From CAYVQZ01 sp964453435 (lineage in GTDB: Bacteria > Abyssobacteria > SURF-5), in contig CAYVQZ010000114.1 of the NCBI GenBank assembly GCA_964453435.1, positions 1 to 5,845 of the forward strand: a stretch of 5,845 bases of DNA. Reading direction: 5' to 3'. A program made the translations under genes and the position numbers. Below the pieces are notes generated by a model. That model saw only the letters and a program-made list of their open reading frames with translations. It did no database searches and was not told the DNA's origin. Position 1 is the stretch's first letter. Each line of letters opens with the position of its first letter. Below are positions 1 through 5,821 of this stretch, piece after piece.

Positions 1-42
1 CCCGAAGCACAACCCTGATCAATCGTGGGACACACTCGTGAG
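1..42 (+). repeat. REP-like dispersed repeat, copy A (cut by window edge)
   Basis: This is the right-hand part of an element that recurs at 1403-1464 and 5766-5821. It begins with CCCGAAGC, matching the CCCCGAAGCGAACAAC interior of copy B, and ends with AATCGTGGGACACACTC at 21-37. Copies B and C read AATCATGGGACACACTC and AATCGCGGGACACACTC at the same place. The left arm (ACTGTCC) lies outside the window. It sits 60-70 bp upstream of the promoter of the first operon and contains no evident gene. Confidence 0.65.
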
Positions 43-105
43 AGTATATCGTATCATTGGGCGCGATGCCAAGCCGGTTGTCGCCCGGGGCTTTGAAGTC
101 GCTCC

Positions 106-134
106 TTGACTGTTTCATAACCCTATGGTAGAAT
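106..134 (+). promoter_or_regulatory. Sigma-70-type promoter with extended -10
   Basis: The -35 box TTGACT (106-111) is followed by a 17-nt spacer and the -10 box TAGAAT (129-134), each one base from consensus. A TG one base before the -10 (126-127) makes an extended -10. Transcription would start near 141, leaving a leader of about 50 nt before the ATG at 192. It most likely drives the zinc-ribbon/SPOR gene pair. Confidence 0.75.
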
Positions 135-191
135 GCGTCTTGAATACTTTCGGCGGACACGCCAAAAACGCCAAATCAGGTACCACTCCTT

Positions 192-722
192 ATGGTTGAA
201 ATACAGATTCACAAAGGGTCTTCCGAGTGCTTGAGGTGTCGCCAGCCCTTCGTTCACAACCAAAAACATTATTCGCTTCTCCGGATCGAAGGGGTCGACT
301 TTTTCAGGGAAGATTACTGTGAGGCGTGTTGGAAGGAGGCGGCATATCCTCCCGAGTCGGATGAAGTCTATTCGCATTGGGAGACCAAGTATCGTGACCC
401 GGCCGTCGAGAGAGCGACGCCAAAAGAACAGTTTCTCCCGCTTTTGAATATTTGTTATGAGTCCATAGCGGTGGGTGGGCCCGACGCCGAAGGCATGGTG
501 TATGTGTGTGCGCTCATTTTAAGAAGGCAAAAGGTGTTCCGATTCATTCGCGAAGAAAGGGATGAATCCCTTTCGAGAGATGTTCTCGTATTTCTGGATA
601 AGCATCACGACACGCAGTTGAGAATCGTGGACCCCCACCTGACTGATAGCCGGCTCCGGGAAATCAGGGAAAAACTCGAGGCGCACTTGGGATATGCGAA
701 AGAGGACTCCGATGAACGATAA
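192..722 (+). CDS. Conserved-type hypothetical protein with N-terminal CxxC/CxxC zinc ribbon
   Basis: Encodes 176 residues with no signal peptide or membrane segment, so it is probably cytoplasmic. Two cysteine pairs are visible: C13-L-R-C16 and C43-E-A-C46, 26 residues apart, the arrangement of a four-cysteine zinc ribbon. Between them lies an aromatic, hydrophobic stretch (HYSLLRIEG, DFFREDY). The rest is charged and probably helical, with a C-terminal Arg/Glu/Leu-rich helix near 150-170 (SRLREIREKLEAHLGY). The start is the first in-frame ATG after the promoter; its ribosome site is weak (AGG at 178-180, 11 nt away). The gene overlaps the SPOR gene by 11 nt, which suggests coupled translation. 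I do not recognise a named family and assign no function; metal binding is inferred from the cysteine spacing only. Confidence 0.8.
   Translation: MVEIQIHKGSSECLRCRQPFVHNQKHYSLLRIEGVDFFREDYCEACWKEAAYPPESDEVYSHWETKYRDPAVERATPKEQFLPLLNICYESIAVGGPDAEGMVYVCALILRRQKVFRFIREERDESLSRDVLVFLDKHHDTQLRIVDPHLTDSRLREIREKLEAHLGYAKEDSDER
701..706 (+). promoter_or_regulatory. Ribosome binding site deciding the SPOR-gene start
   Basis: AGAGGA, 5 nt before the ATG at 712 and inside the end of the upstream gene, is a good Shine-Dalgarno match. The earlier in-frame ATG at 694 has only the weak CTTGGG in front of it. This favours 712 as the real start. Confidence 0.65.
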
Positions 723-1392
723 GGGCAGACATTCCGACAAACCGTATATCTATGCGTTCAGTTCGGGTCGGCTGGTCGCGCTCGCCTGCATCGTGCTCGT
801 TCTTGTCGCTCTCAGCCTCATGCTGGGGATACGAATCGAGAAATACCAGGCCTCACGAGAAATCGCCGCTTTCGAACCGCCTCCCCCGGCGCCGCCTCAA
901 ACGCCTCCGCCAACAATCAAGCCGCCGCTTGAAAAGCCACCGCCGGAACCTGTGGGCCAGCCATCGGCCAAAGAGACGGTCGCGGAGACGCCCGTTTCGC
1001 CTTCGCCCGAGACACCCCTTGCGCAAAAGGAAGAATCGGCGCCCGCTCCCGTATCGAAAACAACGAAGAAGGCGGAGGCCCCGGCCCCGGCTGCAAAGAA
1101 AGAACAAACGGCTCCGCAGCCTCCTGCCACAACCGCTAAACCCGTTATGGGACATTTCGCCGTTCAAGTCTCGTCCTCGCAGGACAAGGCTCTCGCGGAT
1201 TCGCTCGTGGGAATTCTGCGGAAGCAGGAATTCAAATCGTACCTCGAGGAAACCACCCTGGAATCCGGAGGGGGGACATGGTTTCGCGTATTAGTGGGAC
1301 CGTATGCGACCCGGGATGAAGCCGAGAAAGCTCAGAAGGAGATCGCAAAAGATTCCAGATTCGCTGATAGTTACGTCAGGTACCTGCCATAG
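712..1392 (+). CDS. SPOR-domain protein, single-pass inner-membrane anchor
   Basis: Encodes 226 residues from the ATG at 712. The layout is typical of FtsN/DedD-like SPOR proteins. A short charged cytoplasmic N-terminus is followed by one transmembrane helix at about residues 21-40 (LVALACIVLVLVALSLMLGI). A Pro/Ala/Lys/Glu-rich linker of about 100 residues (roughly 52-145) spans the periplasm, and a C-terminal SPOR domain runs from about 147 to 226. The domain shows HFAVQVSSSQ, then an Ala/Leu-rich helix, then WFRVLVGPYATRDEAEKA, the usual SPOR signature. SPOR domains are known to bind glycan strands stripped of stem peptides at the division septum, so a role in cell division or septal wall remodelling is inferred. 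Which subfamily (FtsN, DedD or another) cannot be told. The linker is low-complexity and produces several spurious arginine-rich reading frames. It is the second gene of an overlapping pair. Confidence 0.88.
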   Translation: MNDKGRHSDKPYIYAFSSGRLVALACIVLVLVALSLMLGIRIEKYQASREIAAFEPPPPAPPQTPPPTIKPPLEKPPPEPVGQPSAKETVAETPVSPSPETPLAQKEESAPAPVSKTTKKAEAPAPAAKKEQTAPQPPATTAKPVMGHFAVQVSSSQDKALADSLVGILRKQEFKSYLEETTLESGGGTWFRVLVGPYATRDEAEKAQKEIAKDSRFADSYVRYLP

Positions 1393-1402
1393 CGAACCAC
1401 CT

Positions 1403-1464
1403 GAGTGAGACTGTCCCCGAAGCGAACAACCTTCACCACGAATCATGGGACACACTCGAGTGAG
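1403..1464 (+). repeat. REP-like dispersed repeat, copy B
   Basis: This 62-bp element starts 10 nt after the SPOR stop codon. Its left arm GAGACTGTCCC (1407-1417) and right arm GGGACACACTC (1447-1457) form an imperfect inverted pair of type GAGnnTGTCCC...GGGACAnnCTC. GAAG (1419-1422) can pair with CTTC (1431-1434) inside. The whole is bracketed by GAGTGAG direct repeats at 1403-1409 and 1458-1464. The interior GAAGC-AACAAC and the right end match copies A and C. Confidence 0.7.
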
Positions 1465-1469
1465 TTGTT

Positions 1470-1478
1470 TGATAAAAT
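1470..1478 (+). promoter_or_regulatory. Possible extended -10 promoter at the edge of repeat copy B
   Basis: TGATAAAAT gives a TGn plus TAAAAT box (5 of 6 to consensus). There is no convincing -35; GGGACA at 1447-1452 belongs to the repeat end and is only a partial match at a suboptimal distance. A start near 1485 would give a transcript of about 73 nt to the terminator at 1532-1557, or a leader of about 127 nt to lnt on read-through. Weak evidence. Confidence 0.3.
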
Positions 1479-1531
1479 GGGTGGGGAGAAGGTCGAAGTT
1501 TACTTTCGGGGCTCTTTCCGCTCACCATGGT

Positions 1532-1557
1532 AGCAGGCGAAGTGAGCCTGCTTTTTT
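1532..1557 (+). terminator. Intrinsic terminator between the SPOR gene and lnt
   Basis: AGCAGGC (1532-1538), a 7-nt loop and GCCTGCT (1546-1552) form a perfect 7-bp GC-rich stem followed by an unbroken run of six T and then ATT. It would end the zinc-ribbon/SPOR transcript, 140 nt past its stop codon. It also lies only about 55 nt ahead of lnt, and its loop and 3' arm can pair with upstream GCTCAC (1520-1525), so an attenuator is possible. Confidence 0.85.
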
Positions 1558-1611
1558 ATTGAGATTCGATAAACCCATTTTTGCCAAGCCAGAAACAATC
1601 GAGAGCAAAAG

Positions 1612-3147
1612 ATGAAAATGCGGGATGCGGCTCCCTTGGTTGCGACAGGGACCGCGCTTGCCCTCGCGTTCCCCGGCGCAAACCTTTGGCCCCTGGCTTA
1701 TGTGGGCCTTGTGCCGCTGCTCGTGTGGCTGCGGGGCACGACATATCGGAGAGCGTTTCTCGGCGGCGTGTTGTCCGGACTCGTTTTTCACGGTATTGTT
1801 TTTTCCTGGTTCGCATCTCTTACGTACTGGGTCGGACCGATCGTATTGCTCGGCGCCATGCTTTTGGTTCTGCTGTTCTCGTTGTTCTGGGGCGCGGTGG
1901 CGGTTGGAAAATGCTTTTTCGAACGATACGTGCGGTCAGCGTTGATAATTGTTGTTCCCGCCATGTGGATATTGATGGAATACGTCGAGAACCATATTTT
2001 CACGGGTTTCGGATGGGGCTCTCTCGGTTATACGCAATGGAAGAATCTTTACGTCGCACAACTTTCCTCTATCGGCTCCATTTATATCGTCGGTTTCTAC
2101 ATAGTGACTATCAACGTGCTCGTCTACGAAGTCCTCTGTCACCTGAGGAAAATTTCGCTCGCCGCAACGGCTGCGGGCGCTGTCATCGCGCTTGGTCTGG
2201 CAGTTCCGGTCTGGGGGAAAATGCATATGGACGAACCCGATATGTCGTCCCCCTTGCGGGTGGGAGTGATCCAGCCCAATTTCTCTCTCGACGTGAAGTG
2301 GAGCATCGAGTTCGCCGAACATATGCTTCGCGAACAGGCATGGATGACCGAGCGCGTGGCGGCGGAAGGCGCGGAACTGGTGGTTTGGCCCGAGAGCGCA
2401 TTGTTCGGTTGCCTGAGAGACCAGCCGGAAAGGATAGCAAGAATTGTTCGGACAAACGACGTGTATTTGCTGATGGGCAGCAACCACTATGAGCTGACGG
2501 GTCTGAATCCGGAAGAGGACATTATTTATCTCAACTCCGCCTTTCTCATAAGCCCAACGGGGGAAATACTCGGAAGATATGATAAGAAGCATCTGGCGCC
2601 CTTTGGAGAATATGTTCCTCTGGCGAAATACTTATCATTTCTCGGGAAGGTCGTCCCCATGATTTCTGATTTTACCCCCGGCAGCAGGGACACAATTTTC
2701 GAAATAGGGGATACGCGATTCGCCGTGGTAATATGTTTTGAGAACAGTTTTCCCCATTTAGTGCGTGAGATGGCTGCCCACGGCTGCGATTTCCTCATCC
2801 AGATTACCAACGACGGATGGTTCGGGCGAACGGCTCAGCCTGAGCAGGACCTGGCGATCGCCGTCTTCAGAGCAATCGAAAACGGCGCGACGCTTCTCCG
2901 CGCGGCCAACACCGGCATCTCGTGTTTCATTGACCCGTGGGGAAGAATCAGCGGCATGGTTCGCGCATCGTGGGGCGACACGGTTTTCGTTCGGGGCGCT
3001 TCTACCGAAACCATATCCACGACACCGCACGACACGTTCTACAAAACACACGGCGACGTGTGGGTGGCCGGCTGCGGCCTTGTGCTTGTGATCGCGGTCG
3101 GCGTCGCGCTGTATCGAAGAATCTACCGCCGAACCGCCGAGAAATAA
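1612..3147 (+). CDS. lnt: Apolipoprotein N-acyltransferase
   Basis: Encodes 511 residues, close to the E. coli enzyme's length. Lnt transfers an acyl chain from a phospholipid to the N-terminal cysteine of diacylated apolipoproteins, the last step of lipoprotein maturation at the inner membrane. Residues 1 to about 205 are strongly hydrophobic with several transmembrane helices. From about 215 (RVGVIQPNF) a nitrilase-fold domain faces the periplasm. The catalytic triad is intact: E261 in VVWPESA, K325 in YDKKHLAPFGEYVPL, C375 in VVICFE. The conserved NDGWFG, IENGATLLRAANTGIS and IDPWGRI blocks follow. A final transmembrane helix near 483-503 precedes a basic tail. The ATG at 1612 is preceded by a weak GAGAG site; M3 is a possible alternative start. 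A terminator lies just upstream, so it needs its own promoter or read-through; I see no strong promoter in 1558-1611. argS follows 76 nt later. Confidence 0.96.
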   Translation: MKMRDAAPLVATGTALALAFPGANLWPLAYVGLVPLLVWLRGTTYRRAFLGGVLSGLVFHGIVFSWFASLTYWVGPIVLLGAMLLVLLFSLFWGAVAVGKCFFERYVRSALIIVVPAMWILMEYVENHIFTGFGWGSLGYTQWKNLYVAQLSSIGSIYIVGFYIVTINVLVYEVLCHLRKISLAATAAGAVIALGLAVPVWGKMHMDEPDMSSPLRVGVIQPNFSLDVKWSIEFAEHMLREQAWMTERVAAEGAELVVWPESALFGCLRDQPERIARIVRTNDVYLLMGSNHYELTGLNPEEDIIYLNSAFLISPTGEILGRYDKKHLAPFGEYVPLAKYLSFLGKVVPMISDFTPGSRDTIFEIGDTRFAVVICFENSFPHLVREMAAHGCDFLIQITNDGWFGRTAQPEQDLAIAVFRAIENGATLLRAANTGISCFIDPWGRISGMVRASWGDTVFVRGASTETISTTPHDTFYKTHGDVWVAGCGLVLVIAVGVALYRRIYRRTAEK

Positions 3148-3223
3148 GGCAAGCGGGACGCCAAGCCCGCCATAAAGATTCACCAATCGGGCAGCGAGAA
3201 ATTTTTAAGGGACCCAAGCACCC

Positions 3224-4903
3224 ATGGAAAAACAGATTGAGTCGAGGATTCGACGACAACTCGTTGCAGCTTTCGAGAAGGCGATAAACGACGGCAGCCT
3301 TAATATCGAATCTGTTCCGGAGATATTGATCGAGGCTCCGAACAACCCCGACCACGGCGATTATTCGACCAGCGTTTCGCTCAAACTCGCGAAGGAACTG
3401 CGGATGCCGCCCATGAAAATCGCAGAAATCATTGTCGAGCGTCTGAAATCGCCGGACTCGGATTTCATCGAGAAAACGCTCGCGGCGCCGCCGGGATTCA
3501 TAAACTTCTATCTAAAGGAAGAAACCGTTGTGGCGGTTATCCCCGAGATATTGGCGAAGGGCGCCAGCTACGGCGGGTCGGGCCGCGGGCGTGGAAAAAA
3601 GGTGAACATCGAATTCGTAAGCAGCAACCCGACCGGACCTCTGACTATCGGACACGGCAGACAGGCCACCATAGGTGACGCTCTCTCCAACGCGCTCAGC
3701 TTCTGCGGATATGACGTCACCCGCGAGTACTATTACAATGATGCGGGAAATCAGATGGAGATGCTGGGTCGCTCAGTGCATGCCCGCTATCAGCAAATCT
3801 ATGACCCTGCGTATCCATTTCCGGATGAGGGATATAAGGGCGATTATATAGCGGACATTGCCCGAAAGATTTCCGAACAACAAGGCGAAAAATACGGCGG
3901 CAGGGAGGACCGCGAGGCGCTCGACTTCTTCAGGCTCTATGCGGCATCGGAAATGATAGACCGGATCGACCATGACCTGAAGAACTACGGCGTGCGCTTC
4001 GATGTGTGGGCGCGGGAGTCGGCCCTGTATTCCGAAGGAAAGGTGCAGCGCGCGATTCAATCGCTCCGGGACAGGGGACACATCTATGAAAAAGATGGCG
4101 CCGTCTGGTTCCGAAGTTCGGCTTTCGGAGACGAGAAGGACCGTGTCGTGATCAGAAGCAACGGTGAAATGACATACTTTGCGGGCGACATCGCATATCA
4201 TATGGACAAGCACGACCGGGGCTTCGACCGCGCAATCGACATATGGGGCGCCGATCATCACGGCTATGTCCCGCGAATGAAAGCCGTCGTCAGGGCGCTT
4301 GGCTACCCCGAGGACTTTCTCGAATGCCTCGTGCATCAGATGGTCAGTTTCGTGCGCGACGGGCGCGAGATAAAGATGTCAACCCGCGAGGGACATTTCA
4401 TCACGCTTGACCAACTTGTTCGCGAGGTCGGGCTTCCCGTCGCGAGGTTTTTCTTTCTTATGCGCAGCGCCGACAGCCATCTCGTGTTCGACCTCGATTT
4501 GGCCAAAAGGGAATCGAACGAGAATCCGGTCTATTACATCCAATATGCCCATGCGCGCATCAGCAGTATCATGAATCACGCGCGGAACAAGGGAATCAAT
4601 CCCGACCGTATTGCAGCGGCCGACCTCTTCCTGCTGACGCAACCGGAGGAAATCGACCTGATGAAGTATCTGACCAAGTTTCCGCGGGCCGTTGAGGAGA
4701 CCGCAGAGAAACGGGAGGTTCATAGGATTCCGAACTTCATTCTCGAAGTCGTCGGTCTTTTTCATGCATACTACAACAAACACACGGTTGTTTCAGAGGA
4801 TGAACCGCTCACAATGGCGCGACTCGCGCTTGTGGAAACTATTCGCATCGTCGTGAGAAACGCCCTGGGCCTGCTCGGAATCGAGGCTCCCGAGCGCATG
4901 TGA
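3224..4903 (+). CDS. argS: Arginyl-tRNA synthetase
   Basis: Encodes 559 residues, a usual length for this class I synthetase, which charges tRNA-Arg with arginine in the cytoplasm. An N-terminal Add-1 domain (about 1-110) contains the typical APNNPDHGDYSTSVSLKLAKEL block. The Rossmann catalytic domain carries NPTGPLTIGHGR, where the HIGH motif reads T141-I-G-H144, so the usual first histidine is threonine. The KMSKS region reads K384-M-S-T-R388, followed by EGHFITLDQL. The anticodon-binding DALR domain opens with NPVYYIQYAHAR (434-445), and the protein ends in the family's typical LLGIEAPERM. The start ATG is preceded by AAGGGA (3207-3212) at a slightly long 11-nt spacing. It may be cotranscribed with lnt; no clear promoter or terminator is seen in the 76-nt gap, and no convincing terminator follows the stop. 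Confidence 0.97.
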   Translation: MEKQIESRIRRQLVAAFEKAINDGSLNIESVPEILIEAPNNPDHGDYSTSVSLKLAKELRMPPMKIAEIIVERLKSPDSDFIEKTLAAPPGFINFYLKEETVVAVIPEILAKGASYGGSGRGRGKKVNIEFVSSNPTGPLTIGHGRQATIGDALSNALSFCGYDVTREYYYNDAGNQMEMLGRSVHARYQQIYDPAYPFPDEGYKGDYIADIARKISEQQGEKYGGREDREALDFFRLYAASEMIDRIDHDLKNYGVRFDVWARESALYSEGKVQRAIQSLRDRGHIYEKDGAVWFRSSAFGDEKDRVVIRSNGEMTYFAGDIAYHMDKHDRGFDRAIDIWGADHHGYVPRMKAVVRALGYPEDFLECLVHQMVSFVRDGREIKMSTREGHFITLDQLVREVGLPVARFFFLMRSADSHLVFDLDLAKRESNENPVYYIQYAHARISSIMNHARNKGINPDRIAAADLFLLTQPEEIDLMKYLTKFPRAVEETAEKREVHRIPNFILEVVGLFHAYYNKHTVVSEDEPLTMARLALVETIRIVVRNALGLLGIEAPERM

Positions 4904-4968
4904 GATGAAAAAATCGCTGCTCCATTGGAGGAGTTTCGTGCCCTAAAACAATCATTGTTCCAGTCCGA

Positions 4969-5158
4969 CCTGTTTCCCCGGGTGTGCGACATGATCGTCG
5001 CTTGGAACATATCTTTGTAGGGGCACGGCGCGCCGTGCCCCTGCGGAGAACGGCCTCTTCCTTCATCGAATTCTGAAAGCGCACACTACCCTCAGAAACG
5101 AGGCAGCCACCGGAAAAAGAGAGCTGCGGCGCCATTAATGTCGCACACCCTGTTTCCC
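4969..5158. repeat. Inverted repeat pair with flanking CCTGTTTCCC
   Basis: GGGTGTGCGACAT at 4980-4992 is the exact reverse complement of ATGTCGCACACCC at 5138-5150. The same-orientation 10-mer CCTGTTTCCC occurs at 4969-4978 and 5149-5158, so the arms are inverted while the outer 10-mers are direct. The 145 bp between the arms contain the palindrome at 5019-5042. The arrangement could be two inserted REP-like units or a small nonautonomous element; no coding sequence is inside. Confidence 0.6.
5019..5042. repeat. Perfect 24-bp GC-rich palindrome
   Basis: AGGGGCACGGCG is followed directly by its exact reverse complement CGCCGTGCCCCT. There is no T run on either strand downstream, so it is a poor intrinsic terminator. 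It resembles the GC-rich palindromic intergenic repeats found in many bacterial genomes. Confidence 0.7.
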
Positions 5159-5165
5159 GTCTTCA

Positions 5166-5194
5166 TTGACAATTTTATGGCGTGTGGCTATAAT
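5166..5194 (+). promoter_or_regulatory. Full-consensus sigma-70 promoter of tRNA-Leu
   Basis: TTGACA (5166-5171), a 17-nt spacer and TATAAT (5189-5194) match the sigma-70 consensus at all twelve positions with optimal spacing. The predicted start near 5201 leaves a 5' leader of only about 9 nt before the tRNA. Confidence 0.92.
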
Positions 5195-5209
5195 AAAATC
5201 CGACAGTTT

Positions 5210-5295
5210 GCGGGGGTGGTGGAATTGGCAGACACACCAGCTTGAGGGGCTGACGGGAAAATGCTCCCGTGGGGGTTCAAGTCCCCCTCCCCGCA
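5210..5295 (+). tRNA. tRNA-Leu (anticodon GAG)
   Basis: This is an 86-nt class II tRNA. The acceptor stem is GCGGGGG (5210-5216) with TCCCCGC (5288-5294), closing on a G-U pair, and the discriminator is A5295. The D arm is GTG/CAC with GG in the loop. The anticodon loop TTGAGGG (5242-5248) places GAG at 5244-5246, reading CUC and CUU leucine codons. The long variable arm CGGGA...TCCCG (5254-5269) and the T arm GGGGG-TTCAAGT-CCCCC (5271-5287) are standard. The anticodon stem has four pairs and a C-A mismatch at its outer end (5237, 5253). The following bases are CCG, so CCA is not fully encoded and must be added after transcription. Confidence 0.97.
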
Positions 5296-5298
5296 CCG

Positions 5299-5330
5299 CC
5301 GTCCGAACCATGGTTCGGACGGTTTTTGTT
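5299..5330 (+). terminator. Palindromic intrinsic terminator of tRNA-Leu
   Basis: A perfect 24-bp palindrome (5299-5322, CCGTCCGAACCA then its reverse complement) is followed by TTTTTGTT. It starts 3 nt after the mature tRNA end. The T run exists only on the + strand, so it is a one-way terminator for the tRNA unit. Confidence 0.92.
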
Positions 5331-5350
5331 CTTCCAGGGGAAGAAGCAGA

Positions 5351-5367
5351 GTGAATCTGTCCCATGG
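5351..5367 (-). repeat. Solitary AATCTGTCCC repeat end
   Basis: GTGAATCTGTCCCATGG on the + strand reads CCATGGGACAGATTCAC in reverse. It resembles ATCATGGGACACACTC of copy B, and AATCTGTCCC recurs at 5620-5629. It looks like a lone or degraded end of the same element family, in the opposite orientation. Confidence 0.45.
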
Positions 5368-5581
5368 TTTTTTCATGCGCGCTTCGGGGGTAGTCCGCCA
5401 ATCGCCAGCCTCAACAAATTCGGCCCATAATCGGGTGCAGCCCCATGCCGGGCTTTCGACAAAGTGGACAATCGCGGCACGGATTCGCCATCGGCGCTGC
5501 CAACGATTCGGGCTCTTGAATCTCTGTCGTGATTTTCACGCGACGTTCTTCGCAGTTTCAATGGTGACAGTATAATGCGCT

Positions 5582-5701
5582 GCGAAGGGGGCTGCATGCG
5601 TCCGATAATCCCATTTGGGAATCTGTCCCACGATTGCCCGGCGAAGGGGAATCTGTCCGACAATTATGAATGTCAGCGAAAACGAAGCGCAGGGGGCTGT
5701 A
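5582..5701 (+). repeat. Direct repeat bracketing the tandem pair
   Basis: GCGAAGGGGGCTGCA (5582-5596) and GCGCAGGGGGCTGTA (5687-5701) match at 13 of 15 positions, one on each side of the 5617-5665 pair and 105 bp apart. Confidence 0.45.
5617..5665. repeat. Tandem pair of GGGAATCTGTCC repeat ends
   Basis: GGGAATCTGTCCCACGATT (5617-5635) and GGGAATCTGTCCGACAATT (5647-5665) match at 17 of 19 positions with a 30-bp period. The reverse complement of the first, AATCGTGGGACA plus GATTCCC, shares its first 12 bases with the right end of copy A. GATT-G-CCC (5632-5639) and GGGG-AATC (5646-5653) can also fold between them. Confidence 0.65.
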
Positions 5702-5725
5702 CCCAATTACGGAATCCCCCCATCC

Positions 5726-5763
5726 CTTCGCTGAGCGCAGCGAAGTCCCGCGGACTCGCGGGA
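5726..5763. repeat. Two abutting perfect hairpins (REP-like)
   Basis: CTTCGCTG-AGCG-CAGCGAAG (5726-5745, 8-bp stem) is followed directly by TCCCGCG-GACT-CGCGGGA (5746-5763, 7-bp stem). There is no T run, so these are repeat-type hairpins and not terminators. They sit just before repeat copy C. Confidence 0.7.
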
Positions 5764-5765
5764 TA

Positions 5766-5821
5766 GAATCGGGACTGTCCCCGAGGCAAACAACTTGCCT
5801 CATGAATCGCGGGACACACTC
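5766..5821 (+). repeat. REP-like dispersed repeat, copy C (most complete)
   Basis: The left end GGGACTGTCCC (5771-5781) and right end GGGACACACTC (5811-5821) enclose a perfect inner hairpin, GAGGCAA-ACAAC-TTGCCTC (5783-5801). Copy B has GAAG/CTTC in the corresponding positions, so the stem is kept while the bases differ. GAATCGGGAC (5766-5775) and GAATCGCGGGAC (5804-5815) repeat directly. Confidence 0.7.

Larger units (their letters stand above)
4904..5165. other. Gene-free interval after argS
   Basis: These 262 bp contain no supportable gene. They hold an inverted repeat pair (4980-4992 and 5138-5150), a CCTGTTTCCC direct repeat next to each arm, and a 24-bp GC-rich palindrome at 5019-5042. 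The only hairpin near the argS stop, CTCC-ATT-GGAG (4920-4930), is short and lacks a proper T run. Confidence 0.7.

Noticed and set aside
59..86. GGGCG/CGCCC hairpin before the first promoter
   Set aside because: Short stem, large loop and no T run; not a convincing terminator.
694..711. Earlier in-frame ATG for the SPOR gene
   Set aside because: Its upstream sequence lacks a good ribosome site, while AGAGGA is well placed for the ATG at 712.
853..1167. Long arginine-rich and glycine-rich reading frames on both strands inside the SPOR gene
   Set aside because: They are by-products of the Pro/Ala/Lys-rich linker codons; composition is implausible and they lie wholly within a well-supported gene.
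1936..2592. 218-codon reading frame on the - strand
   Set aside because: It lies wholly inside lnt, whose catalytic residues are intact, and shows no recognisable domain.
3153..3170. GCGGG/CCCGC hairpin between lnt and argS as a terminator
   Set aside because: Only 5 bp with an 8-nt loop and no T run after it.
4905..4946. Short frame MKKSLLHWRSFVP right after argS
   Set aside because: Only 13 codons, no clear ribosome site and no continuation in another frame that I can see.
5135..5401. Reading frames on both strands across the tRNA-Leu gene
   Set aside because: They overlap a complete tRNA with its promoter and terminator and have no protein-like features.
5571..5576. Perfect TATAAT box as a promoter
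   Set aside because: No acceptable -35 at 16-18 nt (CTTCGC-like only), no TG extension and no gene downstream; a chance match cannot be excluded.
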